A stretch of DNA of 64,000 nt from Volvox africanus (Eukaryota; Chlorophyta; Chlorophyceae; Chlamydomonadales; Volvocaceae), in assembly GCA_030268105.1 (NCBI GenBank), contig BSDZ01000013.1:787001-851000 (forward strand), read 5' to 3'. Below are positions 11,001-23,800 of the stretch, piece by piece (the first letter of the stretch is position 1; every line of letters begins with the position of its first letter). The position numbers and the translations under genes are program-made. The notes below the pieces were generated by a model. That model saw nothing but the letters and a program-made list of their open reading frames with translations. It was not told the DNA's origin and did not search any database.

Positions 11001-13188
11001 GGCGGAGGCGGGGGGCCCGGGGGACGGGGCCGTGTGCACGGCAAGGCAAGGCAAGGCGAGCCGAACAACCAACAAAGCCCTCTGGGCCAGGATTGCAGAT
11101 GCAGGTGGGACCATGCCGGGCCGCCGCCTAAACCCCACTCATCAATGCATCGGGCAGTTATGGCCCCTGGCTTAGGGTAGAACCCGCTCATTTGGTCTTG
11201 TTTTGGCGAACGAAACCCTAGGCCTTTTTGTTAGCGCCCTTATTGAACCAGCTTCAAGGAGGCGGCCGTCCTGATGTCCACCGCCGTCCTGATATCGTCC
11301 CCACGCGGCGCGGTCCGTTGGTCCGTTATCGTCCCCCACGTCCCCGCGTTGCTCAGGCCTATCACCCACAGCAGCTCGTTAAGGGGATGTACGCCGAGTT
11401 CCTGGACGGCTGGTTGTCCGTGTGGCCCCGGGACCGTTTCCTGTTCATACGCACAGAAGACTACAAAGCAGCGCCGGTGGAGCACGTGACTGCATCGATC
11501 AAATTCCTAGGTGTGTGGGGTTGGGGTTGGGGGGCCTGGGGGGGGCACTGACAACGGTCCCAGCTACACAGGCACCATGCAGGTATCCCCACGTGCGCTG
11601 CAAGATTACTTTCGTAACAACTGGTAGTGAGCTGGTAGAAAGGACGGTTGAGAGCGGGTGGCTGGAGCCCCCGCCGATATGCGAACTAGCCTCAAGTGTC
11701 GGAATAGGGGTCGGGAGGCAACCCTATGGCCACTGGACTGCGCGCGAGTGCAAGATTCAGCCATCCCGTCACGTCCTTCTTCGCCGCATGTCTTTGTGCG
11801 CGCTGTCCCTTTGATCCACCACTTACTGGACTGCTCCAAGGCACTGCTCCAAGACACGTGCTTCTCTACCCATAATTCACTTTCCTCTCCTGCAACCGCC
11901 CGGCCCCTCACGGCCCCTCACGGTCAAGCGAGCTTTAAGGATTGTATCGAGAAATCTTTTTATTTAGGACTTCGAAACCTTTCAATGCCCGCGCCTCACC
12001 CCGGCCCGCCTTTCTAGACCCACGTCCGCTCCGTCTCCCCTGCTCTGCCCTCGCCACCTTAATGGAATACGCAATACCAGGGTTGAGAGACCTGACACAA
12101 GGCGAGCTGGGTAAAATCGTGGACTTGGCGGCCAAGAACACGCAGGTGGTTGGGCGGGTGGAGCTGTCCTTTTGGGGTCGTCTTCTTCGCCTTATTGCCA
12201 CTTACATTCCTCAACGGGGAAACGTCACTTACGTGTTACGTCTGAGGCTTCCCCTCCTTGCCGCCGCCAGGGCCTAGCCGCCTCGCCGCGCGCCATGCTT
12301 CTGTGCTCCCCGTCGCTCACCCGCGTGTCGGTTTGGCCCCTCTCGCACCGTCACCCAAGATGCTTAATCGCCCGTTGCCCCTTGCTTTCCTTTGCATCTG
12401 GTGTTTGGAAGAGTGTTACTTCACGCCACCTGTTACTTGTTGTTACTGAAGGGGATGTTCGAGCTCATGTAGGAATACTAATTGTGCCGTAAGGGGTATT
12501 GCCTTCTCTGTCGACACACCCATGCGTTTCTCATGTCCTGTGCATTTCATTCCGCGCTTCTTCCTCGCCCTCGCTCCCCCGCTCTCCCCTGCCCTTCTCT
12601 GGCGGCAGTCGTCTAAATATGATGACAACAAGGCCGACAGCAAGGAGCTTGCGAAGGCGTATCAGATCCTGCAAGATTTTTACAGGTATTGGAAAGAAAC
12701 GCTTTCTGTCGGTGTTGTTTGTCGTTTGTCGTTTTCTGTTGGCGTTGCTCAGCCCTGGCAGGACCCTGGGCTTGGGCCTGTAAGCGGACGCCGAAATAAT
12801 TTCTTGTCGTACGTTCTTGTGTGGAAAGCCTCCATATGCAGTGGCGACCGACGTGTGAATGTTGAGCGGAGGGAATCTCCTTTCTTCTGGGGATCTCCTT
12901 TGTCTGTCCGCATTTAACTATAATTGCAAAAACCTTTGGAGGTGGAGGAGGTACAGAATTATGATAATTATTTTTGCTCATTACGCAGTTGTTTTCTAGC
13001 AACTGCGGAGCGCACGTCTTACAAGCGAACATTATTAATAACAACACAAAAAGAATATCGACAGCTCAACGTCATTTGTACTTGCTTTAGCCGCTGTGAT
13101 TGACTAGCTGTGTTTCCTTTACAGGCCCTTCAACCAGGCGCTCTCGAAGGCGTTTGGGGACGATCCAAGATGGCTGTGGGGATACTGA
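8091..13188 (+). CDS. Luminal carbohydrate sulfotransferase, CHST15-like (10 exons, 390 aa)
   Basis: Predicted exons: 8091-8207, 8274-8416, 8519-8642, 9502-9686, 10270-10401, 10878-10989, 11357-11510, 12081-12145, 12609-12685, 13125-13188. All join in phase with GT-AG sites, giving 390 codons plus TGA. Residues 1-26 form a hydrophobic signal peptide ending VVSA. The 5'-phosphosulfate-binding loop GVSKCGTT is at about 103-110. The 3'-phosphate-binding RDPVTRYRSAFF is at about 220-231. FLFIRTEDY and a C-terminal PFNQALSKAFGDDPRWLWGY also match the family. Enzymes of this type move sulfate from PAPS to sugar hydroxyls in the Golgi or ER lumen. Volvocine extracellular matrix is rich in sulfated glycans, so a role in matrix sulfation is a reasonable inference, but the acceptor is unknown. 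Intron 3 contains a (CAC)n run at about 9456-9487. Confidence 0.9.
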
Positions 13189-14608
13189 GAAACACACCTG
13201 GCAGCAATGATGTGTATGCGTTTCGAGGGGAGGGGATAATGACCACCAAGAGGGGCTTTGCAGTCCCTCATCTCGTATGCGTATGCATGTCGGGCTGTAT
13301 GTAGGGGGTTGCGTTATACAGGACACGGAAAGTATTAATGAGAAGACATGGAACGCTACAATACGGAATGAAGGGAAGGGGGAAGGGGGATCCTCATGCT
13401 GCGTAACCTCGTACAGAAAACCAGGGGGACCTAGCCATTCGCCTAAGTGGCAGATGTACGTGCTCCAAAGGTACATTCCCGCTCGTGGGGAAGAGATCCG
13501 CGTCCACTCAGGGATGTGCACGCTACCCGCGTTTGTCTGTCTGCATGGCCACTATATAGCCACCACGCAAAAGGGCGGGGGACGAGAGCGGAGGGGGCCG
13601 GCCGGAGCGCCCTTGGGAGAACAGACGGAGTGAATGAGCCCAGTTGTTACCGTCGGATAGATTGCATCAGCCACTGTGCGCCATCTGCGCGCCACGGCGT
13701 GGGGGGAGGTGTGTCGGTTTGTGTGTGTGTGAGACAGGAGGAGGGCGAGGGGGATCCCAACAATGGATCACAACCAACCGGAGCTCACGAAGCCACTAGC
13801 GGGTGTGTGTGCTTGTGTGCGGTGACGTTGGCGGTGTTCCAATTGACGCTATAATTATAACGCCGCAGCGGGTGTGATCGCCGTGGTTATTGACTTGCGC
13901 CTTCACTGATGTCGTGCTCAGATGTGTTTCTCTGGTGTCGCTCTTCACCAATTGATCTGTGGAAATGAAAGTGAGAGTGGACGTCAAAGGTTCGCTGCAG
14001 GTTTACTACGACAGGTTTGGGTTTATTTGCGAGCTTGTGTCCCGATCTCGGCCATCTTCGGTCTGGTGCTCGCAGCCCAGGCAGTTGAGATTTACTTGGT
14101 GCACCTATGATGCGCGAGATGGACGCTTCCTTGGTGGTGCAGGTGAGCACTGGGTTGTTGCGTGGTAAAGGGTCACGGGCCTGATGGCGGCATAAGGGTG
14201 GGACAGCGCATGAGTGTGCAGCATCTGACCAAGAAAGATCTTTAAGATCTCGTAGCCAAGATATGTGATAGGGTATATACATGTATAGTTTTATAATTTC
14301 AGGTCCGTTGATAGAAGTGGAAGGCCAATGAGGGGCGGCAATACAGCTGACTTGGGAATTCATGGACCCGCTCCGCAAGCAGGGTTCAGGGTGGTTGAGG
14401 ATCGTGGCATGGGACCAGTCCGGCAGGGGGATAGGAGAGGTTCTGGAGTTGTGAACAGGTCGCAGCTTCTGGAATCTTGTTGCAATAATCCTTGGCGGAG
14501 AACTGGCAGAATCCTTTTATGTAGGATAATGAGGGGATGGCACATAGGGTTCTATGGTGTAAAACTTCTTGAACAGCGCAGCATGGTACAGCGGCACAAA
14601 CACACACG
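13189..14608. other. 3' flank of the sulfotransferase, nothing else recognised
   Basis: This is presumably 3' UTR followed by spacer. The nearest clear TGTAA on this strand is at about 14556-14560. An ORF near 13959-14168 has no recognisable motif, and I do not call it. Confidence 0.4.
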
Positions 14609-14766
14609 CCGCTGGATGCTGGTGGTGGGTGCTGAACCTGGGAAAACCACTGATTTCGGAGAAGTCGGCATGGGAGACTGGATGAGGGTGCCCCGAAACA
14701 CCGGGGAAGGTAGGGACTGCCAGGTTAGTGGCCACGGGTGATGTACCCCCCTATCCTACACACACA
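14609..14766 (+). mobile_element. Dispersed 158-bp repeat, copy 1 (retroposon-like)
   Basis: These 158 bases appear identical to 37408-37565 by eye. The copy is flanked on both sides by ACACACACGC (before CGCTGG and after TATCCT), which could be a target-site duplication, although it lies in CA-repeat sequence. There is no coding capacity. A short interspersed retroposon or the 3' end of a LINE fits best. Confidence 0.65.
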
Positions 14767-15920
14767 CGCGACTTAGCATGCATGGCGATGTGGTCAGACA
14801 TGAGCCACGTTAATCCGTTACTTAACTTTCGTCAAAGATATTACAAGGCATGCTAGGCGACGTTAGGGGTTTTCGCATATAAAGGTTCGTTGTTGTTATT
14901 CATAGCCGTACGACTCAGTACGACTTTCCATCTATCCCTTGCGTTGTAGCAGCGGTTACTGTGGAAAAATGGCTATCAAAATCGTGCGACTTGCTCTGGG
15001 GTCTCAAGGCTTGTAGGAAGGTGCGGTACGTTACAGAACATTAGGAAATTATTGTGCTAGTCCCATACACAAATCACCTGAGTAGTACATGCACCGTCAT
15101 CAGCATCAACTAGCACAGGACACAGAAGGTGCAAAACGAATACATGCTCCCCCCAAGATTACATGCTCCGCCAGATCATGTCTATAATTGTTGCGTCCAT
15201 GTTCATTTGTTTACATGAAAACACTTGGACTGGCTCAATAGGATAAACGGCAGTTGAAGCACAGATGGCACGCAGGGGGCAGTGGTGGTGCGCATGGGGA
15301 AGCAAAACGCAGCAGTCAGAATAAGACTCGACTACTTGGATGTTCTCCTAACCCCCTCGAAAAAAGTTGTGCTAGTGTACATAACAAACGGGTTAAAGCC
15401 ACTGCATTTTCTTGTGGCTTTGTAACGACCCGCTTCTGTGCCAACTTTCAACTGCCAAGTGCTAACTGTCAACCAGAAATCACATCAATAATTCGATATT
15501 CCCGTTACTTAGTTCGCATTACAGACCTATGCACAGGTATATGCTAATTTTTTACCGAACGGAATACCGACTATGATGCAAAATATATTTTGATAGGACT
15601 CCCGATCCGATATATCAGCTGCCCAAAACAGGTGGTGCCCAGTCCCTCACAGCTAAAGAATCTTAAAAGAGGACATGCAGAAAGGTAAGGAACGGAACAG
15701 CATACACATACACATTCGCCATAAAAATACATTTAGACCTCCTCTGTCCCCTTTCCTCCAAATCCTGTTTCCTTGTCCAAACCTTGGTCGCCAGACCAAC
15801 CACGTCGCAGAATTTGCTGTCAACTTCCTGGGTCCCGCTCCACGTCCCTCCACTTTCTGATCTATACCCGGAGGTGATTTAATACAACATATGTGTAACG
15901 TCCATCTCTTTCCCCCATGT

Positions 15921-15955
<35 letters not shown>

Positions 15956-18399
15956 AGCGCACAGTCCGAGGGCGAGGGCCTCCATCCGTCCGTCTGTCCG
16001 TCTCCAGGAAAAGATGAACCTCAGTTGTGATATCCCCGAGGAAACCCTCAACATGACTTTGAAACTCCCGCAACGACACACCGCGTGAGTACACAACTTG
16101 ATCCCTCGATGACGGAGGGTACCATCCAACAAAAAGCTCTCTCTTGTACGTTCTTGCATCTCCTCTCATCTCGTTCCGCGGAACCGTCATAACTCACGAC
16201 ATTTCATTCGCAAAATGCGTCGTACCAAAAAAATGAAAGCGCAACTTGACGTATATATTTATATCACAACGACACCGGAATCTTCCGTACATAACGAAGA
16301 AACCGAACGTCAACCGTTAAACGCCAGTTCCCTTCTACGCACGCACCCACGCACCAAGCAGTATAGCCTCGTCTTGTGTCTTGTGTTTTATCGTCCGAAG
16401 AATGTTCGTTTAGCGCCTAGGCCATCCTCACACCCATTCGCCCCCATGCCGCGTCGCTCCGCATTTCAACGAAGTAACTATACTACACACTAGACCAGGC
16501 GGAATGCAGAGCAGGAGTTGAAGGGGGGGTTCACCCTCTGGAGGAGGAGCAGGAGGAGGAGGTCTCCGCGAAACATCCCCGTGATCCAGCGAGACCAGCT
16601 TGCATGCCGGTCCAGGGAGGAGGCACACAGGCGTCTCCCTGAAGAATCAATCCGCAGCCGGGTTGACCCATTCTGTGATGTCCCTCAGATGCACACGTCA
16701 CCTGACCTCCATCACCCCCGTCCAATCCACAACCACATTTCTCCCTCCACTTCCTTCTCCAACGTCCACGCCGCCCACGTCCCAATATCGAAGGAATCCT
16801 CCTGCTCCGACACACATACACACGGACTGCTTGGCCCAAGTCATCGGCAGTCCCACTTACAGTCGACGCAGCTTGTTTCAGGTATTGTCATCTTTAACTT
16901 TTGCAGATTGACACAAGGCCTCGCACTGAGGTGGCAATGCACCGGACAGCAACAGGCAGACCGCATCGTTTGGACTGACTGCGTTGCGGTGTGAGAGAGG
17001 GAGAAGGAGAGGGACAGGACAGGGACAGGGACAGGGAGAGATACATACACATAAAGCGCCTTTACGTCACTTTGGCAGCCAGCCGGTTGACACCCATGTC
17101 CCCTTCTTTTCCCTCCCTCCCTTCGGTAGAGCATGTGAAAAACATATGCGCCGGCACCTTGATCGTTCAGGTGGGCTGGGTGTCGTCATCCGATCAGCCT
17201 CGCCGCTGCTGCTGGTTGTGCGCTATGTGCTGTTAGCCACTGCACCGCCGCAAACTTCAGCTCCCGTAATCCTGCTGCTGCCCCCTGCCACATTTATTTG
17301 CAGAGATAGGTTACATGCGCCCTTTGCTTCTCTTCCAAAAGCTGACTTCCACCGAGTCGCTTTGCCCCGTAATACATATATATAAATGTTATACAAGCTA
17401 CAAGAGGTATATAATGATTTGTAGAACAGATGCAGCCTATCTCCTAGCAGAGCTGCACACACATACACATACAACCTGTTACGCGGACGGGACACTCGTT
17501 CATCCCTCCCTCCCGCCATCCTTCCTTCCTTCCTTGCAAGCGAGCGTAGAAGATCGTAGAAAGGGCCTTCCTTCATGGTCAGCCCTAACAAGTTCCACTG
17601 CCGTAGCGGTTCCGGAGCAAACCCGAAGCAGTTCCCGAAAACCAGTTCAATATCCGTACAGGCTGCCTAGCGCGGCGAGTATCTTTCTCCTTGACCAGCG
17701 CCATCCGCGTCTGTCCGTCTGTCATGTCTGACACCCCGAAAGCGGAGCACCGACACATACGCATACACCTACAGCACGAAACAATATTTAATGCGTAATG
17801 TTTTGCTACAAAATACGAATACTACTACTAATAAAAAGTTTATTTCGTACTTGCAAACACTCTTATCGGTGAGAAGCTCTCCCTCCCTGCCTTCCGAAAA
17901 GGCGCGGGAAAGAAACAGTGAATACAAAAACCCAGCCCGCTTAGGAGGAGGTGATGTGTATGTGCCTTCCCAGGGTACACTGGCTGCCCCGAACAAACAT
18001 AAACACACACGCACCCCGTGTGTGTTTATACATCCGAACTGGCTTCAAATGAATGAGCCCCATACCTCTAAGGCTCAGAGTCCGAGGCCCACCCCACCTA
18101 ACACATCCGCCAATGAGTGGGAAGGCAGCTAGTGAAATATCGAGGATCTGGACAATACAGACCACTACCACCAGCCACCAGCCACCAAACCCGGCGAATC
18201 GGCCTTTACATTCGTGTGTGGCAACGGCGGCCCGACCAGCTGCTACGAACCAACCTAAGGAATTGCGAAAAGATTCGCAAATTGCAAATTTTGATAACTC
18301 TTGTGGTATTAATAATAATGTAAACAAAACGCAACCTTTCTCAAGCCGCGGCTCGAGACCTTCCCCTCTGCTTCCTCGTTATAGGAAAGCCAGTTCAAA
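14767..18399. other. Long gene-poor stretch
   Basis: I see no convincing conserved gene. There is a (CT)n run at 15921-15950, followed by a possible small exon at about 16008-16085 (+) with acceptor-like and donor-like sites but no partner exons. Several ORFs on both strands have ordinary non-coding codon use. Confidence 0.4.
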
Positions 18400-18408
18400 G
18401 TCGATCGG

Positions 18409-18565
18409 GTTGAGGGCCCGACCGCTGTAGGTTGAAAAACCAACCACTGTTCGTTGCGAGAAACCAACCACCGCCAGTTGAGGGCCCAAGCGCTGCCAGT
18501 CAAGAAACCAACCGCTGCCGGTTGGGGGCCCAACTGCTATCAGTTGTTAGAAACCAACTGCCCTT
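18409..18565. repeat. Degenerate tandem repeat with internal dyad symmetry
   Basis: Units of about 23-24 bp alternate between GGGCCCAACCGCTGCCAGTTG-like and GAAACCAACCGCTGCCGGTTG-like forms, for about six or seven copies. Each unit contains a CAAC...GTTG dyad. The copies are diverged. The units are adjacent without unique spacers, so this is not a CRISPR array. Confidence 0.7.
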
Positions 18566-18838
18566 AAGACAATGTTGTACATCCGACATCGCAACCGGTT
18601 ATCGATATAACGGTCAATCAACAACATTTTGTTTCTTTAAGAAACGACTTTCTGGTGAGGGATGCAACCGCCATTCCACCTTGCTACGACAGCTGCGAGT
18701 GCGGACGCACCGCCGGCAACGATTAAAACCGTCGCCGACATAAGGTGCGTGCCGTACAACATAGGGCGGCCCCTCCCCTTACGTCCCCGATTTCGGACGC
18801 CCCCCGATTTCGTTGCCCGGAATGTCCGATTCGGCAAA

Positions 18839-19078
18839 TTAATAACTATGCAAAAGAATTACCCAGCATGGCTCCCAAACCCCAACTCCACCATCAACTC
18901 TCCTCCGCCTCCTCGTCGTTCCGATCCACATCCTCACCCCGTCACCGCTGTCGTCACACGCATGGTGTTCCATGTCTATGACAAATAATCTCCGTACATC
19001 TCTCTGCACCACCGGAACATTGCAAAGCACATGATGCTTAACAAACACAACATCATGAGACGCGATCATATGCTTCAT
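18839..19078 (-). CDS. Doubtful small ORF (79 aa), unknown
   Basis: An ATG-initiated frame of 79 codons in an otherwise gene-poor area. It resembles nothing I recognise, and has no signal peptide or membrane segment. It could be chance or a piece of an unannotated gene. Confidence 0.12.
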   Translation of the reverse strand: MKHMIASHDVVFVKHHVLCNVPVVQRDVRRLFVIDMEHHACDDSGDGVRMWIGTTRRRRRVDGGVGVWEPCWVILLHSY

Positions 19079-19486
19079 AAGCCCCTTTACGCGCCGTACA
19101 TCTCGACTGAGTGTGGTTCGTGTGATTACAAGAAATACACCAACTGCAGATCAACCAACTACCAACCAACCAACCAAATACCTCTTGACAGTCGGTCCAG
19201 GCCGTACAGCGCACACACCTCAACACCTTCTACATTTTTCCAGTGGCTGATTTTCGCAAGATTTTCAAAGTGACAACTGGCCAGATCCCTCATGTTGGGA
19301 ATTTGCTATACAGACACGAGCTGCTGCTGCTAACGAGATTTTAAATCTCTTGGGCGATGGACCGGGTGACGTAACCATGAAAATACACATATAGTACACA
19401 TCGTACACATGTAAACAAACATTGGAGGTAAAGATACGAACAGACGGCATGCGGTTGATTGTGGAGGATTGCCGCTCTCAGTCGCA

Positions 19487-19842
19487 GCCAATGTTACTCA
19501 CAGCCTCACAAAGTCTCCAAGAGCAGATACGCAGCTTCTCCCGAAGCAAGCAGGGGGCGCAGCTCGCCACCTCCGTACACATCGTCACCAGCTTCGCCAG
19601 CTTCTCCTCCTCATGGAGCTTCTCAAGCAGCGGAGAAGTGGAGAAGTGGAAACGTGCTGGTACGACATAGTGTCCAAAATCGTCGTAGAAAAAATCACAA
19701 AAAGTGATAAGCGGTGATGACGCGATGATGCGGATGCCAATGCCGTGTCCAAGTTGCCGTAATCTTCATACAACACGTCGCACTGCACCATACGAATTAC
19801 GAACGAATTACCAGCACCAGCACCACTATCACATGTACACAT
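19487..19842 (-). CDS. Doubtful small gene or pseudogene, two overlapping frames
   Basis: One frame starts at ATG 19842 and runs through a plausible coding stretch (MVQCDVLYEDYGNLDTA). A second frame over about 19487-19640 encodes a charged helix-like segment (EKLHEEEKLAKLVTM) with Cys-rich sequence and a stop. The two could be joined by a splice after CAG near 19668 or by a frameshift. I do not recognise the product. It may instead be 3' flank of the minus-strand gene at 20271-27601. Confidence 0.15.
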
Positions 19843-20007
19843 CCCCGCTCCTCTTGCGCTCTAGCGGGCCCCCCTTCCTTCCCCACCCTTTCCCTCCCGC
19901 ATCTCCCCCCCCTTACCAAAGCAAGCTATTTCAAGCACCTTTGATGTGAAAACTATACGGAAGATGGTGAGCTAGTACGCAGCTGCCATCCGACACGTTG
20001 GATCCCG

Positions 20008-20076
20008 TGACCCATGGATCTGTCCCATGGGTCTGTATGCTACAGATATGACCCATGGGTCTGACCCATGGATATC
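20008..20076. repeat. Clustered palindromic GACCCATGGGTC motifs
   Basis: Four closely spaced copies of the perfect 12-bp palindrome GACCCATGGGTC or one-base variants (GACCCATGGATC, TCCCATGGGTC). They lie about 200 bases downstream of the stop codon of the minus-strand gene. Confidence 0.7.
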
Positions 20077-20270
20077 AATTCATTGTTTTTCGTATCTTAC
20101 TACACTCAGTTTTCTGCCGGAAGCCCATACGTCCCCGCATCGATCACTTTAACCGCACTACACACCACCACAGCCTGGAGAAGACATAAATAAATGATGA
20201 CTGTTGACGTGGTACGACGGAGGATGAGCGAAACGACATCAACGATGAAGACGGCGTCGCGGCCATCACC

Positions 20271-20893
20271 TCATGAACTTCCCGCGCCGACGGATGCCGC
20301 CGCCGCCGCTGACGTCAGCAGCTTTCGCCGCGACCATAGCCGATTATTCAGCCGCTTGTTCAGATAAGCTGGCATATACTCCACATTGGAGAGGTCAGTG
20401 GACTTCAACAGCTCAAGTTCCTCGAATACATCATCCTCTCCGATCTCCGATAACTGGGCCATCACCTAAAGTGTGTCGTCGTAAAACGACAGGTATGTTG
20501 GCATTATCTAAGATATGTAGTGTACGACAATGACAGGGAGACGAGACGGACCACCACAGGCTGAGGTAGAGGGATTTGCGTGAAACGTGTTGTGGGAAGT
20601 TACGAGCGAGCTTTTCCTCAGTCGGCTAGTTTCGTCGACACCTTTCCCCCTTCCTTTATCCTTCATCTTTCCGGACCAGAACCTGATCCCGGCTCCCTGC
20701 CACCCCACCCCTCCCAGTCCCCAGCCCGTCCGCCCCGCCCCCACTCCCACCTTGACGACTCCGGCATCAAAGTGCTTCCACTCCATATAGCTGCAGCGAT
20801 TGATCACTTCCTCCAGCCTCTTGTACACCCGCAGCGGCAGCTTCTGCAGTATGGCCTTCGAAGACACCGGCGTACTGTTGGCCCGGACGGTGG
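20271..20893 (-). other. Two exons with hnRNP Q acidic-domain-like module 2 and the C-terminus
   Basis: Exon 20893-20751 gives ILQKLPLRVYKRLEEVINR and the acidic-domain-like FDAGVV. Exon 20465-20271 gives MAQLSEIGEDDVFEELELL, the DLSNVEYMPAYL core, a basic patch RLWSRRK and an Ala/Gly tail to TGA. The module is split by the intron at the same relative position as module 1, which supports an internal duplication. Confidence 0.6.
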
Positions 20894-23800
20894 CTGTGAT
20901 GAGGGGCGGAAGGGGAGGGGGTGGTGGAGACGGGAGCATTTGAGGGGTAGGAACTCGTCTTACCGACGCCCGAGGAAACCTTTCCTAGTTGCGCATTTGT
21001 CCACAGCTTTAAACTGACCTCAAAACATAAGAAGAGCTACCTGACATACCGCGTTTCTTAATTTACTAGGTAAGGAAGCTGATAGATAGGCGTAGGTGCG
21101 ACATGGGAACACGACGGCATTTCCACCGCCCGCAGAAACGCGGCCATTAAGCCGCATAAGCACCATGTATATCCTAACTGCCGCCTTTTATTTATAAATA
21201 TAACGACCTTATGTAATTATCCTGATTCAACAACCAACCTTTCATTGGTTTCAGCCTGGTCTCGTCGTATTGCGGAAACAAGCGACTTAGGATTCCTAGT
21301 GCAAAAAATTTGCGGCGCAGATTCTGCCCCAAACCATAACAGGCCTAATGGCTGGAGGGGAGAGAACCGAATGCACATGAACCTTATGTGTAGGAACTGG
21401 AAGCAGTCTTGTGTTGGGGAATTCAGATTCATCCGTGTGAAACATAACTACATCATTACTCAAGGATAATGGTGTGGTTCTGGGGCTCCGGGATCGATTC
21501 CTATCCCGAACGCAAATAAATGAACACGATGCAAATCTCTATGTGTTCGCAACCTACAAACATATACATACGGCTTTACACGGCATTACGTAATCCGGCG
21601 CGGAAGGAGGGACAGGTGACCCCAACCAACCCACCTGACGGCAGCGACGCCGCGGCAGCGCCGATGACTCCTGGGCCTTGTGCCGCACCTCCCGTCAAGT
21701 GGTAGTTTTTGATGATGTGGTTTATGTAGGCTGCCATGTGCTGAATCCCGTTGAGGTTCTCAGCTGCCAGAGTCCTCAGCGCTCCCACCGCCTCCTCCTC
21801 GCTCTTCTTCAGCGTCAGCTGATGGAGCACACCGTCGTCAAAATCATCGACCTGGGATTTGGAGGGTTAGTGGTTGATGGTTAATTGGTTGGAGAGCTAG
21901 CAGTTGTTTGTCACCCTGAAGCTACTCAAGCCGTACTCGATTATCTGACTGTCCGAAACATGCCGGTGTACGATGGGTTACGATTGGTTACATTGGATTT
22001 AGAAGCCACCAACCAACAACAACCACTCCACAGATGCACTCAGATCTTAGCCTTGAGAAGACCAAGAAATATCAAGAAGGAACAGGGCTCCAGATGTGGC
22101 AAAAGATTTGATAACCGCCACTGCGGAACCTGTTTAGGTAAATCATGTTTATTTCAGTATTTCACCTTTAAGCCGGGGACCGTACGGATGAGCTGACAAA
22201 TCTCGTCCTTGATCCGCTGACTAAGCCGTACGTGCATCCCCTTGCTGCCGAACATATCGCGACCCACGGCGGCGGTGGACGCGGCGGCTGGTGGAAGTCC
22301 GCCCACTCCCACCATGCCACCTGGCGCCGCCAACACGGCGGTAGCAGTGGCGGCGCCGCCACCGCCGCCATGACTCAAAGAGCTTTGGCGCCCCATCGTC
22401 AGGCGACTCGCGCCGATAGCCCCGCCCCCCATGGCTGCCATAGTAGCCGCCAGGCCCTGCGCCGCAGCCGCCACTGTCGTACCGTGCTGCAACAGGCTGT
22501 GCTGCAGCTGAGGGGCTGAGACACGTCCCCCCGAGGCGGCGGCGGCGGCCGCCACCGCCAGCTGCATGCTAGAGGCGTGGTGGTGTACTGCGGACGGCGA
22601 CGTCGCTGGAGAGCCCCGTGCCGCTAATGAGGACCAGCTGGAGAGTACGGCAGCGTTGGCTGCGGCAACAGCGGCGGCGCCGTTGGCGCTGCCGCCACCG
22701 TTCAATACCTCGCAGCTGTCCAGACTGCTGTGATGGCTACTACCGTCGGCGACTGCACCGCTGCCGCTGCCGCTGCCGCCGCCACCGCCGACCTCGACAC
22801 TAAAGGTGGCGGCGGCGGAGGCGGAGGAGTTACCGGAAAGAGAAGTGAAGCTTTTGGTAGATGGCGACGTGGCTGCGCCTGACGTCGTGGCAGTTGCGGT
22901 TATAGCGATGACGTCGAGCTTGGGAGCTGCGGCGGCCGCAATCATCCCCTTTCCGGACATTGGGGCACTGCCGGACGTTCCGTGGATCGCGGCCCGTCGT
23001 GACACGCTCATGGAGTCGAACTGACTCGAAGGGTCAAAACCGATGATTGCCTGTACGGAAAGCCCAAAAAGCAAAACATGACTGGAAATATCATGGTCTT
23101 TGTGGCGGGGTAACATCTTTACATCACATTACATCACATATGGCCTGGAGAACTCCGTCGAATGGGGCTTTAAGACACGTACTTGTCTGTCTGTCTGTCT
23201 GTCTATGTCTATCTGTCTGTATCTATTTATCCATCTATCCGACACCTTGGATTTGATAATGCAAGAAATTCTTATGCGCCGAACACAGGGAGAATATTTA
23301 CACATTTTGATGCATTTGGCTAAAGAATACGGATGTACGGATTTTCCATAGGTTCCGTAAATCAAGGGTTTTGCACACACTCACCTCCAGCGTTGACGCC
23401 ATTGGATCCAGATCCAGACCGCCCACCACGCTTGGCGTCTCCTCACCCTCCTCACTCACCCTTGGTGCCGTACCCGTACCCGTACGGGACGCCATGACGC
23501 CACGGCCGTCAAGTCCCACCGCAGTCGTTGCGATGGCACCGCCGCCGACGCCGTTTCCGACGCCGCCGGCATTGTCGGGACCTGACAAATTTAGGCCATT
23601 GCCGCCATGGATGCTAGCGGCGGCTCCGATGCCTCCGCCGTTAACGCGAGTGCCGTACGACAACATCCAGGAATCCAGAGCGGCGGCAGTGTGGTCCGCT
23701 GGCGCACTGCGTCCACTGACGGAGCTCGCGTACTCCATCGGTACGGCACCCGCGCCATCACCGCCAAAAGCGCTGTCGCCAAGACCAAGACCACCTGCCG

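Noticed and set aside
18409..18565. CRISPR-like array
   Set aside because: Repeats are adjacent, diverged and without unique spacers, in a eukaryotic nuclear context.
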